Assembly: GCA_030704615.1 (NCBI GenBank)
Contig: CM060733.1
Span: 62,310,001 to 62,374,000, forward strand
Direction: 5' to 3'
Length of the DNA: 64,000 nucleotides
Source of the DNA: Takakia lepidozioides
Lineage: Eukaryota > Streptophyta > Takakiopsida > Takakiales > Takakiaceae
A program made the position numbers and the translations under genes. The stretch's first letter is position 1. Each line of letters begins with the position of its first letter. This document shows positions 1-10,159 of the stretch, piece after piece. The notes under the pieces were generated by a model, which saw nothing but the letters and a program-made list of their open reading frames with translations, ran no database searches and was not told the DNA's origin.

Positions 1-150
1 GCACCAGTGAGTAGTCCTCCTAGTCTGCTGAGTCTGGTCACTCCAGTCTGCTCAGAAGTGTGAGTTTGCTCAGTCCGCTCGGTCTGGTGAGTCTGGTGAG
101 TCCGCTCAGTCCGCTTGGTGTGGGCAGTCTGTTGAATGGAGTCAGTCCGC
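1..150. repeat. GTCTGCTGAG/GTCCGCTCAG short tandem-like repeat
   Basis: Degenerate units of 9-12 bases (AGTCTGCTGAGTC, GTCCGCTCAGTC) are reiterated with little spacing. The same units recur at 600-860 inside the Ulp1-like gene and at 1,590-2,230 downstream of it, so this repeat belongs to the same element. Short open frames here are translations of the repeat, not genes. Confidence 0.7.
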
Positions 151-179
151 TCAGACCGTTGCGTACATGGGTTTTCACA

Positions 180-1321
180 CAGGGCCGTGGTCTGTGTGCA
201 GGTTGGGTTCTCGTTTTGCCGCGGCCCTGCGACGGAATGTCGCGGCCGGCCATGCCATGGTTCAGTTTTATGAAGGGGACCCCCGGTATGAGTACTCCAT
301 CGGGCCTCCAAACTTGAAGCCACTTGAGACGGTGGAGTCGGAGTGCACAGATTGAATGTTGGAGCTGTGGTGTCGTTTCTATGAGAAGACGGTTGAGGAG
401 AAGTACTCAAGTATTGTTGCTCTTCTGCCAGCCTCAACGTGGTCTCTTATGATGACATACTGGGATGGGCCACAAGAAAGGCTAGTGGACAATCTGCATT
501 CTTGCTGGAGCGTCCCTCGGCTCGGCAAAGACATAAAAGACTGCCCATCATATAATTGTTCCGATTGTGGAGGAGTAAGATCTTGTATACCCAGTCTGTT
601 CTGTCGGGCCAGTCTAACGTCAGTCCGTTCACACCGGCCTCTCGCTGGTTGAGTCCGTTCAGTCTGCTCAGTTTGGAAAATATGCCATCTGCCCACTCTC
701 CTGAGTCTGCTCAATCTGTGGAGTCTGCGGAGTCTGCTCATTATGCCGAGTCTGCTGAGTGATGAGTCTGCTGAGTCGTGAGTCTGCTGAGTCCGCTGAG
801 TGTACTAGGACCAAGACCCAGCCTACTTGCAAGTCTGTAGAGTCTGCTGGAGAGTCAGTTGGAGTGGTCTGCTGAGAGGACTGCTGCCGTGAGACTCATG
901 AGAATCGTCTTGCAGGGAGCACTGGAGTGTTGTTGTCATCGATGTGCGGAAAGGCTCCTACACTCACATGAACTCCATCGAGTTTTTGCATGGTTGCCCA
1001 TATGTTTTGTCATGGATACGGAAGCTGCATGTGGAGTGTTTAGGCTACAGTGTTGATTCACCGGGTTGGGTGGAGGTTAGGGCATTTCAGTTCAACCAGC
1101 CTGAAGTGCCCCAACAGCCATTCAGCTGGGAATGTGGGTTTTACGTCATGTCCTTCATCCAAGGATATTATGAATGGCTACAAACTGGGCATAGTCAAAC
1201 CTCTTCTAAAAGGGCAGAGAGAGGAGTACCTTTCACGAAAAACTGGTTTACGTTCAAGTTTGCACTTGGCCAACGGATGCAGTGTCTTAAGTACATCTTT
1301 GACTGGTTTGGCCGCTGCTAA
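180..1321 (+). pseudogene. Ulp1/C48-type cysteine protease-like gene, two exons, broken
   Basis: The second exon (about 916-1,321) follows a TTGCAG acceptor and carries a C48 protease-like core: a His-Trp pair (His codon 920-922) followed by VVVID, an NSIEF block where the acidic residue would sit, a VPQQ block, then ECGFYV with the candidate nucleophile Cys at 1,133-1,135. This is the His...Asp/Asn...Gln...Cys order of SUMO/Ulp1 peptidases. The first exon (about 180-573, possible GTAAGA donor) encodes a tryptophan/tyrosine-rich N-terminal part with an in-frame TGA at 353-355. The intron (574-915) is filled with the GTCTGCTGAG repeat. Ulp1-like genes are frequent cargo of plant MULE and CACTA elements, so this is probably transposon-borne. 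The family call rests on motif spacing only. Confidence 0.55.
600..860. repeat. GTCTGCTGAG repeat filling the Ulp1-like intron
   Basis: Closely spaced copies of the unit seen at 1-150 (GAGTCTGCTGAGTC variants) occupy most of the stretch between the two coding blocks of the protease-like gene. Confidence 0.7.
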
Positions 1322-1589
1322 GAAAGCAGTATCCTCATAGATATCCGTCTGGGCCCGAGATTAGAGGTGCACCATAGGACGCATTTGTCATGTAAGCATG
1401 CTTTTGAGCATTTTCAATGAAATAAAAGATGACTTTGCATACACATCCTATTGGTCGATTATGAGTGCAGTGTGGAGTACTCGCTGCAGACTTGTGACCA
1501 ATTCACTGCATGTTGTTAAGCGGACTTACCCCTGCACAGTGCGAGCACACACAATCATTTTGTTTAACATACCAAGGGAGTCCACTGGT

Positions 1590-2230
1590 CAGCAAACAGC
1601 CGAGAGTCAGCAGACTGCCAGAGTACGTGAAAAGGGTATGCCTAGGTTGGTGAGCAGACGTTAGGAGAGGGCAATGTCGCCAGACTGACGAGAGTCCGAC
1701 AGACTGAGGAGTTGGGACCAGTCCGGCAGACTGGCAGATGCGATTGGGAACCATGAGTCTGCATTGGTGAGCAGACTGTCGAGAGTCACCGGAGTGGTAG
1801 AGTACAAGCGGATGGCATTGGCCAGTAGTCTGCCAAGTCTGGTCAGCAGAGTAAGTGAGGGTCCACCGTACTCAGAATGGCCAGTCTGATGGGCAGACCA
1901 CATGAGGCTCACTGGTCAGCTGGGTGTAGGCACGTTCAGAACCAAAAGACTGGTCTGCTCAGGAGACTGTATACTCCGCACCCTGCATACTTTGTTTTCC
2001 TGGTGATGGATTATTCTGAGTGTTTACAAGCCTATGACCACAATGGTTCGAAGGCTGGCACAGCAGACAGTTTGAAGACTAAGTAGAAGCCTGGTACAAC
2101 AGACTGGTTCAGACGCTAGAAGACTGGTTGAGAGAGTGGTTCAGACGGTAGAAGATTGGTTGAGCATACTGGTTCAGACGCCAGAAGACTGGTTCAGCAG
2201 ACTGGTTGCCAGACAGGTTGGAAGTCTTGT
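1590..2230. repeat. CAGACTG/GACTGGTTCAGACG repeat tract downstream of the Ulp1-like gene
   Basis: Spaced copies of GCAGACTG and its complement up to about 2,000, then a more regular run of a 25-30 base unit (AGAAGACTGGTTCAGACG-like) at 2,060-2,210. No credible gene between 1,322 and 2,300; it looks like the non-coding part of the same element. Confidence 0.55.
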
Positions 2231-2299
2231 GCACATGCAATCGTACTGCCGAAATTTTATTTCATCGGGAGAATAATATTGTAGCATTTCCTACATTTT

Positions 2300-3136
2300 T
2301 TACTCTACTTTACAACTGGTATACGGTCTGCAACCCTCCGGATTGTGGAGTATATGTGTGCTGCAGGTGTTGGGGCACCAACCCTCTTCCCTGCACATCA
2401 GGTGCCCATTGCACAGGCTTCTCCGGAAGACGAGGTTGTCATGATTTTGAATATTGGATGTTTTCGTTCTGCACCACGGGTGTCCATCTCCTCTCTGGTC
2501 CATTCCCTGCATGAGGCTCGTGACGGGTCCATCCCGCCCAGGTGGAGGTAGCTCAAAGACGACATCCCCATCATAAGCATCCGGCAAGAACTCCACACAC
2601 TCAATAGGGACAGTCTTCCAGTCAATCCCCCGCAATTCACTCTGGAAACCGGGCATTCCTCCCATTGACTTCAGTTTAGGAATGACACTGATGAGGTGTA
2701 TCACTTGCGGCTTGACGACCGGCGGTGTTTGCACATAAATTGGGTTGTTGGGAATGTCCTCAAAGGAGGAGTCTGAGAGCTCAACTATTGGGGTGGAAGT
2801 AGTGGTCTCCGTCTTCATGACGATATTCCTTTTCTCTTGAGCAACAGAACCAGCTATTCCCGGGAAGACATACGAACAAGTGGACTGCCGCCGAGGAGCT
2901 CCGATGACCCTGTGTCTCCCTGGAGGCACTCTCCACTGACTCACAAGAGAATTTTCATCCAGTTTCTGAAATGAGTACTTGATCAACTTCCCATCGACAT
3001 TGTAGACCTCCAAGAAAGGGACAGGCTTCTCCACAGAGTAAAACTCCGCTTCAGACGAACCCATGGTGAAAGACGAATAATTCCGAGCTAGACGGAGCTC
3101 GAAAGTGGAGAGGCCCACGACTTCCGTGGATTTCAT
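2300..3136 (-). pseudogene. MULE-like transposase, N-terminal fragment (element 1)
   Basis: A 278-residue frame on the minus strand matches the N-terminal half of the two other transposase copies in the window. Shared features, in order, are a YNVDGKLIKY-type start region, a WRVPPG block, a low-complexity Ser/Thr/Pro stretch, then an LP...DGDVVFELPPP block and a DGHPWCRTKTS block with downstream Cys residues that suggests a zinc-binding domain. The catalytic DDE region and the SWIM finger present in copy B are absent, so this is a truncated copy. It is divergently oriented to the methyltransferase-like gene that starts about 0.5 kb away, the same head-to-head arrangement seen in element A. 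Homology is inferred by direct comparison within the window. Confidence 0.6.
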
Positions 3137-4032
3137 TCATCAATACCTGACAGACAATTAAAGAGTCCTTGAAGAACAGTTGTGTAAACAGTTGTTAAAA
3201 CAAATGTCAAGCAGTTATGTGCCTGCCACACCAAGTGCAAAAGACGGCTGAGCCGGAAAATCTGGGATACAATGCCTTTGTAAAGTTTTAAGGCACATGG
3301 GCCCAGACATTGCAATCATAGCACGGCTGCCAGAATGGGTGCAGAACCAATGAGAAGTTCTGAACCGCCGCAATGCGCAAAATCAACTTGCACATGTATG
3401 GACATCGAATCCAGGGTATGGCCATACGGACACAAGAGGTGATGGCGGCCAGTGCCAAATGCACAAATGTTCCTGTGCTACGTGGACACGTGTGAGGTGA
3501 ACCCATGCATAACCATCACGAGCGTTGCCCCACCGGCATCCCCTCGCACAACGTCTCTGGGCCCAGCAGATCCTCATTTTCAAGCTGGAGACTAGCAGGA
3601 GACTGAGTTCCCACCGAGAGAGTGGTAGGCGTAGAAGGCAGTCTTTTTTTTTCACCTCAGCGCAAGACAGGAAGAGGGCGAGAGAGAGAATGAGAGGTTG
3701 CAAGCTGGATTTGACGCTTCAAGAGATAGCAGAGGAGAGTTCGGCCCTGGAAATAGAACACATGACTGTGCAAGACCAGGCGGTTGGGGCTGCCTAAGGA
3801 GGGGATGAAACACCATCAGAGAGCGACATAGAGGATATGGACACAGAGGACCCCGACGCTATTGCTAAGGAACCCACGCCAAAGGGGAAGAGTGTTGTTG
3901 AGAAGGAGGCGACTCCGAAGAGGAAACAGGCTGCGCAGACGGTTAGTGCCGCTACATCGAAGGCATCAGGAGGTGCTCCCCCGAAAGGACCACAGGTGAT
4001 GATCTTCCTTCCTCTCTTTTGGTGCAGATTGA

Positions 4033-4077
4033 AGGGCATGGAAATTGCGTGCACTGACGCACGCAATTTCATGCCCT
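4033..4077. repeat. Intronic hairpin, TGCACTGACGCA variant core
   Basis: Near-perfect inverted repeat with about 20-base arms (outer AGGGCAT/ATGCCCT, inner GAAATTGCGTGC and complement). First of seven related hairpins in the methyltransferase-like gene. Confidence 0.75.
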
Positions 4078-4217
4078 GCATTCTTGTCTTTTCCACTTCA
4101 GAGATGAGTGAAGAGATCAAGGTGTCACAGATGGGTGTTCTGCTAGTTTTTCCTTAACTCCTTTCTTTTGTTCACTGAACAAGAAAGGGAGGCTATGTTT
4201 GGAGCAGGACCTTCAGA

Positions 4218-4266
4218 GCACCTCCAGAAAATTGCGTGCATCAACGCACGCAATTTTTGGAGGTGC
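4218..4266. repeat. Intronic hairpin with TGCATCAACGCA core
   Basis: Inverted repeat with 22-base arms: outer GCACCTCCA/TGGAGGTGC, inner AAATTGCGTGC and complement, four-base centre TCAA. Confidence 0.8.
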
Positions 4267-4370
4267 TTTGAAAGCCATGTTATGCACTCACAACCTCTAA
4301 CTGCAGCCATGAACAGAGGGAAATGGGCTGCACGATATCAGCTACAACAAGCTCTGCATGTCCCTAAGAG

Positions 4371-4416
4371 ACCCCCAGAAATTGCGTGCGTCAACGCACT
4401 CAATTTCGGAGGGTGC
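4371..4416. repeat. Intronic hairpin with TGCGTCAACGCA core
   Basis: Inverted repeat with inner arm AATTGCGTGCG and outer ACCCCC/GGAGGGT, centre TCAA; the context just outside differs from the other copies. Confidence 0.75.
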
Positions 4417-4511
4417 TATGATGGACATCCAGAGCTCTAAACAGATCTGAATGCCTGAATGTGTGAGCACAATTGTGATCGTATTAAATCCACGAGAGAC
4501 ACTTCAGAGCA

Positions 4512-4555
4512 CCTACCGAAATTGCGTGCGTTGACGCACGCAATTTCTGGGGTAG
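4512..4555. repeat. Intronic hairpin with TGCGTTGACGCA core
   Basis: Inverted repeat with the same inner arm AATTGCGTGCG and a centre of TTGA, the reverse complement of TCAA, so the unit sits in the opposite orientation. It is preceded by TTCAGAGCACCT, as is the copy at 4,218. Confidence 0.75.
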
Positions 4556-4654
4556 TTCTGAAGGACATTCTCCTGAGTATGGGTCTCTCATTTCCAAGAT
4601 CAATGCACATGCATATCTTCAACTTGAAGAGAGGATGTACAGTCTGTAGAGGCT

Positions 4655-4690
4655 TCAGAAATGCGTGCGTCAACGCACTCTATTTGTGAC
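4655..4690. repeat. Decayed intronic hairpin, TGCGTCAACGCA core
   Basis: The core is intact but the arms have diverged (AAATGCGTGCG against CACTCTATTT). Confidence 0.6.
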
Positions 4691-5051
4691 ATTGCTTTTA
4701 CATGGAGAATTTTTCTTTTTGAATGCAAGCGAAGAAAAATGGAAGTGCTTAGTGATGATATACTAACCGTGTATAGGTATTCCATGAATGCTCCCCTTGT
4801 CAGCTTATACCATGTGTCAGACGTTTTGGAGGTCTAGCATTTCGCGAAGGTTTCTGGGCTGAGGATGCTCTTGAATGTGTTGAGGGGCATTTGGCCAATA
4901 TTTTGGATCCTGAACAGGGTGTGTACTAGGTTCGTTGTAACATGGGCGGTTTCAGTTCCCCTGCCACAAGCAGTGGTATGTCATCACATGTCTGATATGA
5001 TTCCCGAACACATACATGAGGGAAAGAATCAGGTTATTTTAGGAAAGACAC

Positions 5052-5630
5052 TTACTTGTTCACGTCATGCATTGCTGTCAAGAGCGCAGTGATGTTTCCC
5101 TTGGGATCCAGCACCATGGAGGCCACACAATAGTGCCACTCCTCCTTAGTGCTATGATACCTCGATATCATGTTCTGCCATCCCAGACATGGAACATCTT
5201 GCCTGAGAAAGGCTGTGTAACAAGCCTCTTGCAAATAATTGATTCAAACTCGTCGTTGATACGTCGCCAAATTGGATCCCAGCCTCCAACAATGGTCTCG
5301 TCCACCAGAACTTCCCTGCCGTTGGCGTCGCCCAACGAAACGTAAAACACAGATTGACCCTCTATGTACCCATGGCAAAAATCCTGTTCCAGCTTTGCAA
5401 TGTCATTCGTGAGTGCTGGTCGGACGAACGGCATGGAAATCAACCTGCAGAGTGGGATCATTAATTCCCCCCAGGAACGCCCATGGCCTTGATGACTTGG
5501 GCTGAGTTCACTTTTGAGAAGGACAATAGATCTTTTGCCATGTCCTGGTATGGCTTGCCATCGTTTTCCTCCTCAACAACAACAAGTTTGTGCTCCTCGT
5601 CTTCATCCTACTCCAGGGGAACACCTCTCA
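5052..5630 (-). pseudogene. Unrecognised minus-strand coding remnant nested in the methyltransferase-like gene
   Basis: Reading on the minus strand from 5,630, coding-like frames follow each other: an acidic stretch (DEDEEHKLVVVEEEND), a KDLLSFSKVNSAQVIKAMGVPGG block, an INDPTLQVDFHAVRP block, then EVLVDETIVGGWDPIWRRI and finally VLDPKGNITALLTAMHDVN ending at a good GTAAGT donor (about 5,052). At least two frameshifts separate the blocks. I recognise no family. The strand is opposite to the surrounding exons, and the remnant falls between the exon at 4,821-4,929 and the exon at 5,677, so it is either a nested insertion or a third, minus-strand gene of the transposon. Confidence 0.4.
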
Positions 5631-6470
5631 ACAATTCAAATTGTTCTGTTATCTGATTTTGGATTGGTTTTTGCAGCAAGAGATAGCGGAGGCTGGAGAG
5701 AGGGCTAAAGCAGAGTACTACTTCAAAACCCCCGAGGGGATGAGAACATTGAAGGGAGTGGCTGAAGCAATGAAGTTAAAGATGAATGAGACTCGGAAGA
5801 AGAGCATGAGCGCCTTTGTGAAACAACTGAGAATATCAGACCCTGCCTTTGGGCCTCAATTCTTGAACAAGGTGAGGAACCACTGGAACAACAATACCAA
5901 GCCAGAGATGACACAGGAAAAGCTGCATTGATTGTCAACTGCAGTGGTGGATTCCAAGCAGAAAGTTAAATGGTTGGAGATTTGGAATTCTGACCCAATA
6001 GTGAAGGACACATATTGCTTTCCAAAGGGGGAAAGAGACGAAAACACTGGCCACATCAGGCCCTTCAGCGATCAAGTTTTTGATACATGGCTGCACAAAG
6101 CCACGTACTGGAGCCAGGTAATCTTGTGGAATGTCTTACCTTGAATTTACAGAAGGATCTTCCCTAGTATGGACTCTAACATTTTGGATTGCGTCTCTTG
6201 ACAGATTGAAGCTCGTGTGAACCAGGTGCTGGAGAAGCAGCTAAATGCTTACAAGATGACGATGACCTTGCCCGAATATACTTTAGAGGATTACTTTAGA
6301 CAGTGGAAGGCGACAGCGTGGAGTAACTGTTTCTTCAGAGAGTTCGCCAGGGAGGGGGGCATATCCCGCACAAAAGAGTTCAAGCAGCAGTTTGGAGCCG
6401 AGGGGGCCATGAAAAGGGTCCTGTACAGGTGGGTCATTTCAACTAAGCAAGTTCACCTTCTACCTTTATG

Positions 6471-6513
6471 GCCCTCCAAAATTGAGTGCGTCACCGCACG
6501 CATTTTTGGAGGG
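6471..6513. repeat. Intronic hairpin with TGCGTCACCGCA core
   Basis: Lies in the intron 6,429-6,671. Arms are GCCCTCCAAAAT and complement; the core carries one substitution. Confidence 0.7.
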
Positions 6514-7377
6514 TTGGATCTCTGGATTGTTTTCCCTATGTCTCATTCAATGCAGGTTTGTTTCTTGGAGACCGGTTGCCTATTTGGTTTTTTTTTCATG
6601 TTATCAGTTCTGCCCACATACCATGTAGTTTCTCCTCCACTTTCTGATACTGTGCCTGCATTGTTTTGTAGGTATATCAAGAACGTTCTGATTCCAGGGA
6701 ACAACCTCAGCAAGTACCCAGGCTTCATCAACTTGTGGGCTGACTCCTCCAATAGCCAGACCATGTACACTACAACAATCCTCAGGGATATTACGGTAGA
6801 TATCACCTCAAGGACTGCTGCTGGTATCTCGACATACCCAAATCAGATTGCCCATGGTATGAGTTGCAGACACGGAACCAAAATGACAATGCGGAGTCCT
6901 TGGCTCCTCTAACAGACAGGGAACTGCATGACAGAAACCTACGAAACCTCGCTGAGAAGGAACCTGCAGCCACTAACACTCCGGCGAGAGGGAAGGGGAA
7001 GGGAAAGGGCACAAAGGACAAAGGGAAGGAGAAGAGCACCCAAGGGGATGCTACAGTAGGTGTTAGTTCCTAGACCCCAATTGCAACCAAGGATCACAAA
7101 CGCAAGGGGAAATTTGAGCCATACGACGCAGTGGAGCACCCATCCTGAATCAACTGAGAATGCAGATACAAGCTTGTGAATGACTCCTTCCTTGCCATGA
7201 TGGAGACCAGGAAAGGTGGTTACACTGGAGGTCCCTCTCCAACGTGGGTTAAGATGAGTGCTTTTTTGGAGTCGGTAAGCAAATTTCCCATCTTCACTGT
7301 TGCAAAATTTTCATTTTCACTGTTGTAAATTTCTCATCTTCGATGTGGTTTTCAATTTTTGTCGGCTCTATTTGCAG

Positions 7378-8752
7378 GTTTCGTCGGGGCGGGATTGGGT
7401 GAATGGTGCTCAGAAGCTGTGTGCTGCACATATGGTGATTGTTGACATTCCAGACGGGCAGGCGGTACCAGACATTCTCCCCACTGGCACTTGCCCAACC
7501 TGGAATGCATTTGACAAAAGGTACTGGTGGTGGGTCTTCTCTTTTTGCAAGTTCTTTCTGTCGGATGGAGGGGTTCTGGTTATGATTCAGTCCATCACTA
7601 TGAAATGTCGTCGGGAGATTTCAAGCTATCTGAAGGCCTCGGGGATGAAGATCATCAAAACGTGGAATGGTGTGAACAGCTTGTACCTGACAAAGGGTGA
7701 CTGTCCGGGACAAATGGTAATCCTCCTTCTCTTTCCTGCTTCAATTTGTGTGCAATTTGGCCCCTCCGGAATTGAGTGCGTTGACGCACTCAATTCCGGA
7801 TGGGTGAAATCGCTCTCATCTTTGGGATTTTGAATCATATCTTATGTGATTCGTGATGTCTTTTTTAGCAGACCCGCCTTTTTGAAGCCGTGTGCCTCGT
7901 CAGGATTCGCCCACCTTCCACTCCTGCGTCAGTGAAGGAATTCAGGCTTCATGGGGGAGGTTGTTTTATCAACAACAGGTTTGATCCTGTGGTGGACGAC
8001 ATTCACTACAACTACGTGGATTCTAATGTGTGTTTGAGAAAGTCCAATTTCACACCATGGAGAGGGGCAAAGGAGAAGAGCCCAGCTTTTATTCAGACAA
8101 TTATAGAGACATGCTCTCATCCGGGGTCGCGCATCGTGGACCTCACTCTTGGGACAGGTTAGACCCCGATCATTCTCTGGTGTTCTCTTCTTGTTGCAGA
8201 GTTTGTTATATCTTTCTAACAGTACAGCGTCTTGCAGGTGCTTCGTACCATGCTTGCAAGGCTGGGGGCAGGCATTTGTTTGGTATGGAAGGGGATGCGG
8301 ATATTTTCAATGACATCATTGCAGGCTTGCAAGGGCCAGCCCCTGCCGTCCAGGAACAAGAGGGTACAGTGCATGCGGATATCAACGAAGGAGACGACAA
8401 AGACCTGGACGACGATTTCGCATGTGAGTAAGTTGAAATTCTGTATGAATCTTAGTTCTCGAACACAAACCCCCACCATTCCCTTTTCTTCTATGTTCGC
8501 TAATGCATTGCATTCACGTTGGTTGTCAGGATATTGGAAGCTATTCCTTTACACAACGTCTGTGTTTTTCAGTCTGACTTATGGTGCAGCCCTCCACGTT
8601 CGTACATCCTGCTAGAGTACGCTGAGGCCATTGCTCGACAGCAGTTGTTGAACAAATCTCCCCCGTGTGCTCGGAAGCAGAAAAGGCACCTAGGAGCTCG
8701 GGTTTTCGTGGATGATAGTGCCACAATTTCAGGGGATAGTTGTAGTGATTGA
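7378..8752 (+). other. Permuted N4/N6 DNA methyltransferase-like domain and conserved C-terminal tail
   Basis: The order of motifs is that of beta-class amino-methyltransferases: motif IV region first, SAM-binding motif last. At 7,437-7,457 a VIVDIPDG strand-turn occupies the DPPY position, followed by FFLSDGGVLVMI and a KIIKTWNGVNSLYLTKGD block. Then come a KSPAFIQTIIETCSHPGSRI helix and, at 8,131-8,157, IVDLTLGTG in the place of the DPF-GSG SAM loop, interrupted by an intron (8,158-8,237), then GGRHLFGMEGD resembling the GR-IGIE-D block. The catalytic DPPY is not intact (DIPD), so this is either a diverged enzyme or a binding module. The last exon has an acidic tail and a SYILLEYAEAIA signature shared with A and D. 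Alternative: another Rossmann methyltransferase. A structure prediction would decide. Confidence 0.55.
7761..7804. repeat. Intronic hairpin with TGCGTTGACGCA core
   Basis: Lies in the intron 7,717-7,871, between the two halves of the methyltransferase-like domain. The arms are a perfect 17-base inverted repeat (TCCGGAATTGAGTGCGT and complement) around a three-base centre. Confidence 0.8.
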
Positions 8753-9935
8753 GACCATGCGTCAATGTAGTCCAGTTTTGGTTATGGGCATGTGGCAAGT
8801 GCCACACCTATTGTGTTCCCACACATTTATGTAATACAATGCCTGCATATGCATGTGTGTTCCTGATAATGTCGTTGAACGCTCGTTCCTCAATTTCAAG
8901 GCTTGTATGCATTTACAAATATGACTTATGTTTGTATTTATGTCTTCATTTCGCATCACTCTGTCATTTTGAGCAAACGTTTTAGGTGCAAGCCTTATGG
9001 CTGCAGTATGTATGCACTATCGGCTTCAACGCTAGATGATGGGCACCATACTGATGCCTAACATTGATTATGGGTCAAACAAGAAGAGTACGCATGTGTT
9101 GCCAAGTGGTTTCGTCAAAATATTGTTGCACAATGTGAAAGACCTCGAACTCGTCATGCACAACTTTAATGGGTATGCTTACAACTAATGAATAAGCTTG
9201 AAAATGTTGGTGCTCTATCGAGAGATATTAGCACATTGTACCTCACTAGCAAGGCGACCAGGTCACATTGACAATCCACAGCCACTTTAGTGTGGTGATA
9301 TGGTGCGTTCCTCCAGTGTGGTGCTCAAATGGCTCACTATGTGTCGACACTGAAGAGGAAAACAAAAGTGAAGCGTGCTGCACATGGAAAATGCTCTAGT
9401 AACCAGTGGGAAAATATGAAAGAATGGAATATGTGCCTGGCATCTGTTGTGCTGTCTTATTCTACATAGGTTTCATCGGTCGACCTTTCCCCAAATGGCA
9501 GACATTGGTTAGATCTTATCATGTGCTTCATGAGGGATTCTCTCATTGCACATTCATCCTCTCTCATTCATCCGTTAGATTTCATCCACATTCATCCACA
9601 TTCGCAACGTGGCATCCACATTCACTGTCTATCATCCTCATGAATTCATCCACAACCATTGTATATTCGGTCTCTGCAAACATAATCATTCAACAACATC
9701 GCCCACATATGTTTCCTTTGTGCCGAATGCGCAATTCCGCGGCTATGGGCCCCCTTTTACCTTATCGGCCCGCAGTTATAGGTCGTTGCCTATGGAAATG
9801 ACGTCAACCTGCCGTGACGTGGCGTCTACCAAGCTGGCGGGGTGTGATGAGGTGGAGTCAGACGCGGCCGCCTAGGTGGCAAAAACTGCTGACGTGGCGT
9901 GAGCGTGGCTGCGCTCACATGCTCACGCTTCAGCA
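8753..9935. other. Gene-free stretch: 3' flank of element 1 with decayed terminal motifs
   Basis: No credible coding frame. It holds a short CATTCATCCA-type microrepeat at 9,580-9,605, an AATTCCGCGGCTATGGG motif near 9,730 that resembles motifs near the ends of elements A and D, and at about 9,890-9,935 a GACGTGGCGTGAGC tract with GCTCAC palindromes like the one just inside the right end of element D (31,440-31,520). This suggests the right end of element 1 lies here, cut by the Gypsy insertion. Confidence 0.4.
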
Positions 9936-10159
9936 TCCCTCGACTATTTGGGGTCCTTGGAGGCCAATATTTGGCAAGCTTGAGGAGTCTTTGGCAACTT
10001 GTGTGAGGGACTATTTGGGGTCCTCGAGGGCTAAGTGTTGGCAGGCTCTTGGGGCCTTGGTGTACTGTTTTGGAATCCCATTGTGCAAGGATTGGGAGCC
10101 TTAGTGAGATTGTTTGAGAAACATATTCTTGAGGGCTCCTGGAGAGTTATTTGAGAAAC

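Larger units (their letters stand above)
3690..8752 (+). pseudogene. Multi-exon transposon gene ending in a beta-class amino-methyltransferase-like domain
   Basis: Exons recognised from coding frames joined at GT-AG sites: about 3,690-3,995 (acidic/basic, with in-frame TAA at 3,795), about 4,821-4,929, 5,677-6,117 (in-frame TGA at 5,929), 6,205-6,428, 6,672-7,274 (frameshift near 6,750; Lys/Gly-rich segment near 7,000), 7,378-7,716, 7,872-8,157, 8,238-8,423 and 8,530-8,752. The 5,677-6,117 exon has a charged helical region ending in a Trp-rich block; no known domain was recognised there. The last four exons form the methyltransferase-like domain described separately. Stops and a frameshift indicate a decayed copy. 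C-terminal exons of the same gene are found in elements A and D, so it is a recurrent partner of this transposon family. The true start is not resolved. Confidence 0.55.
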
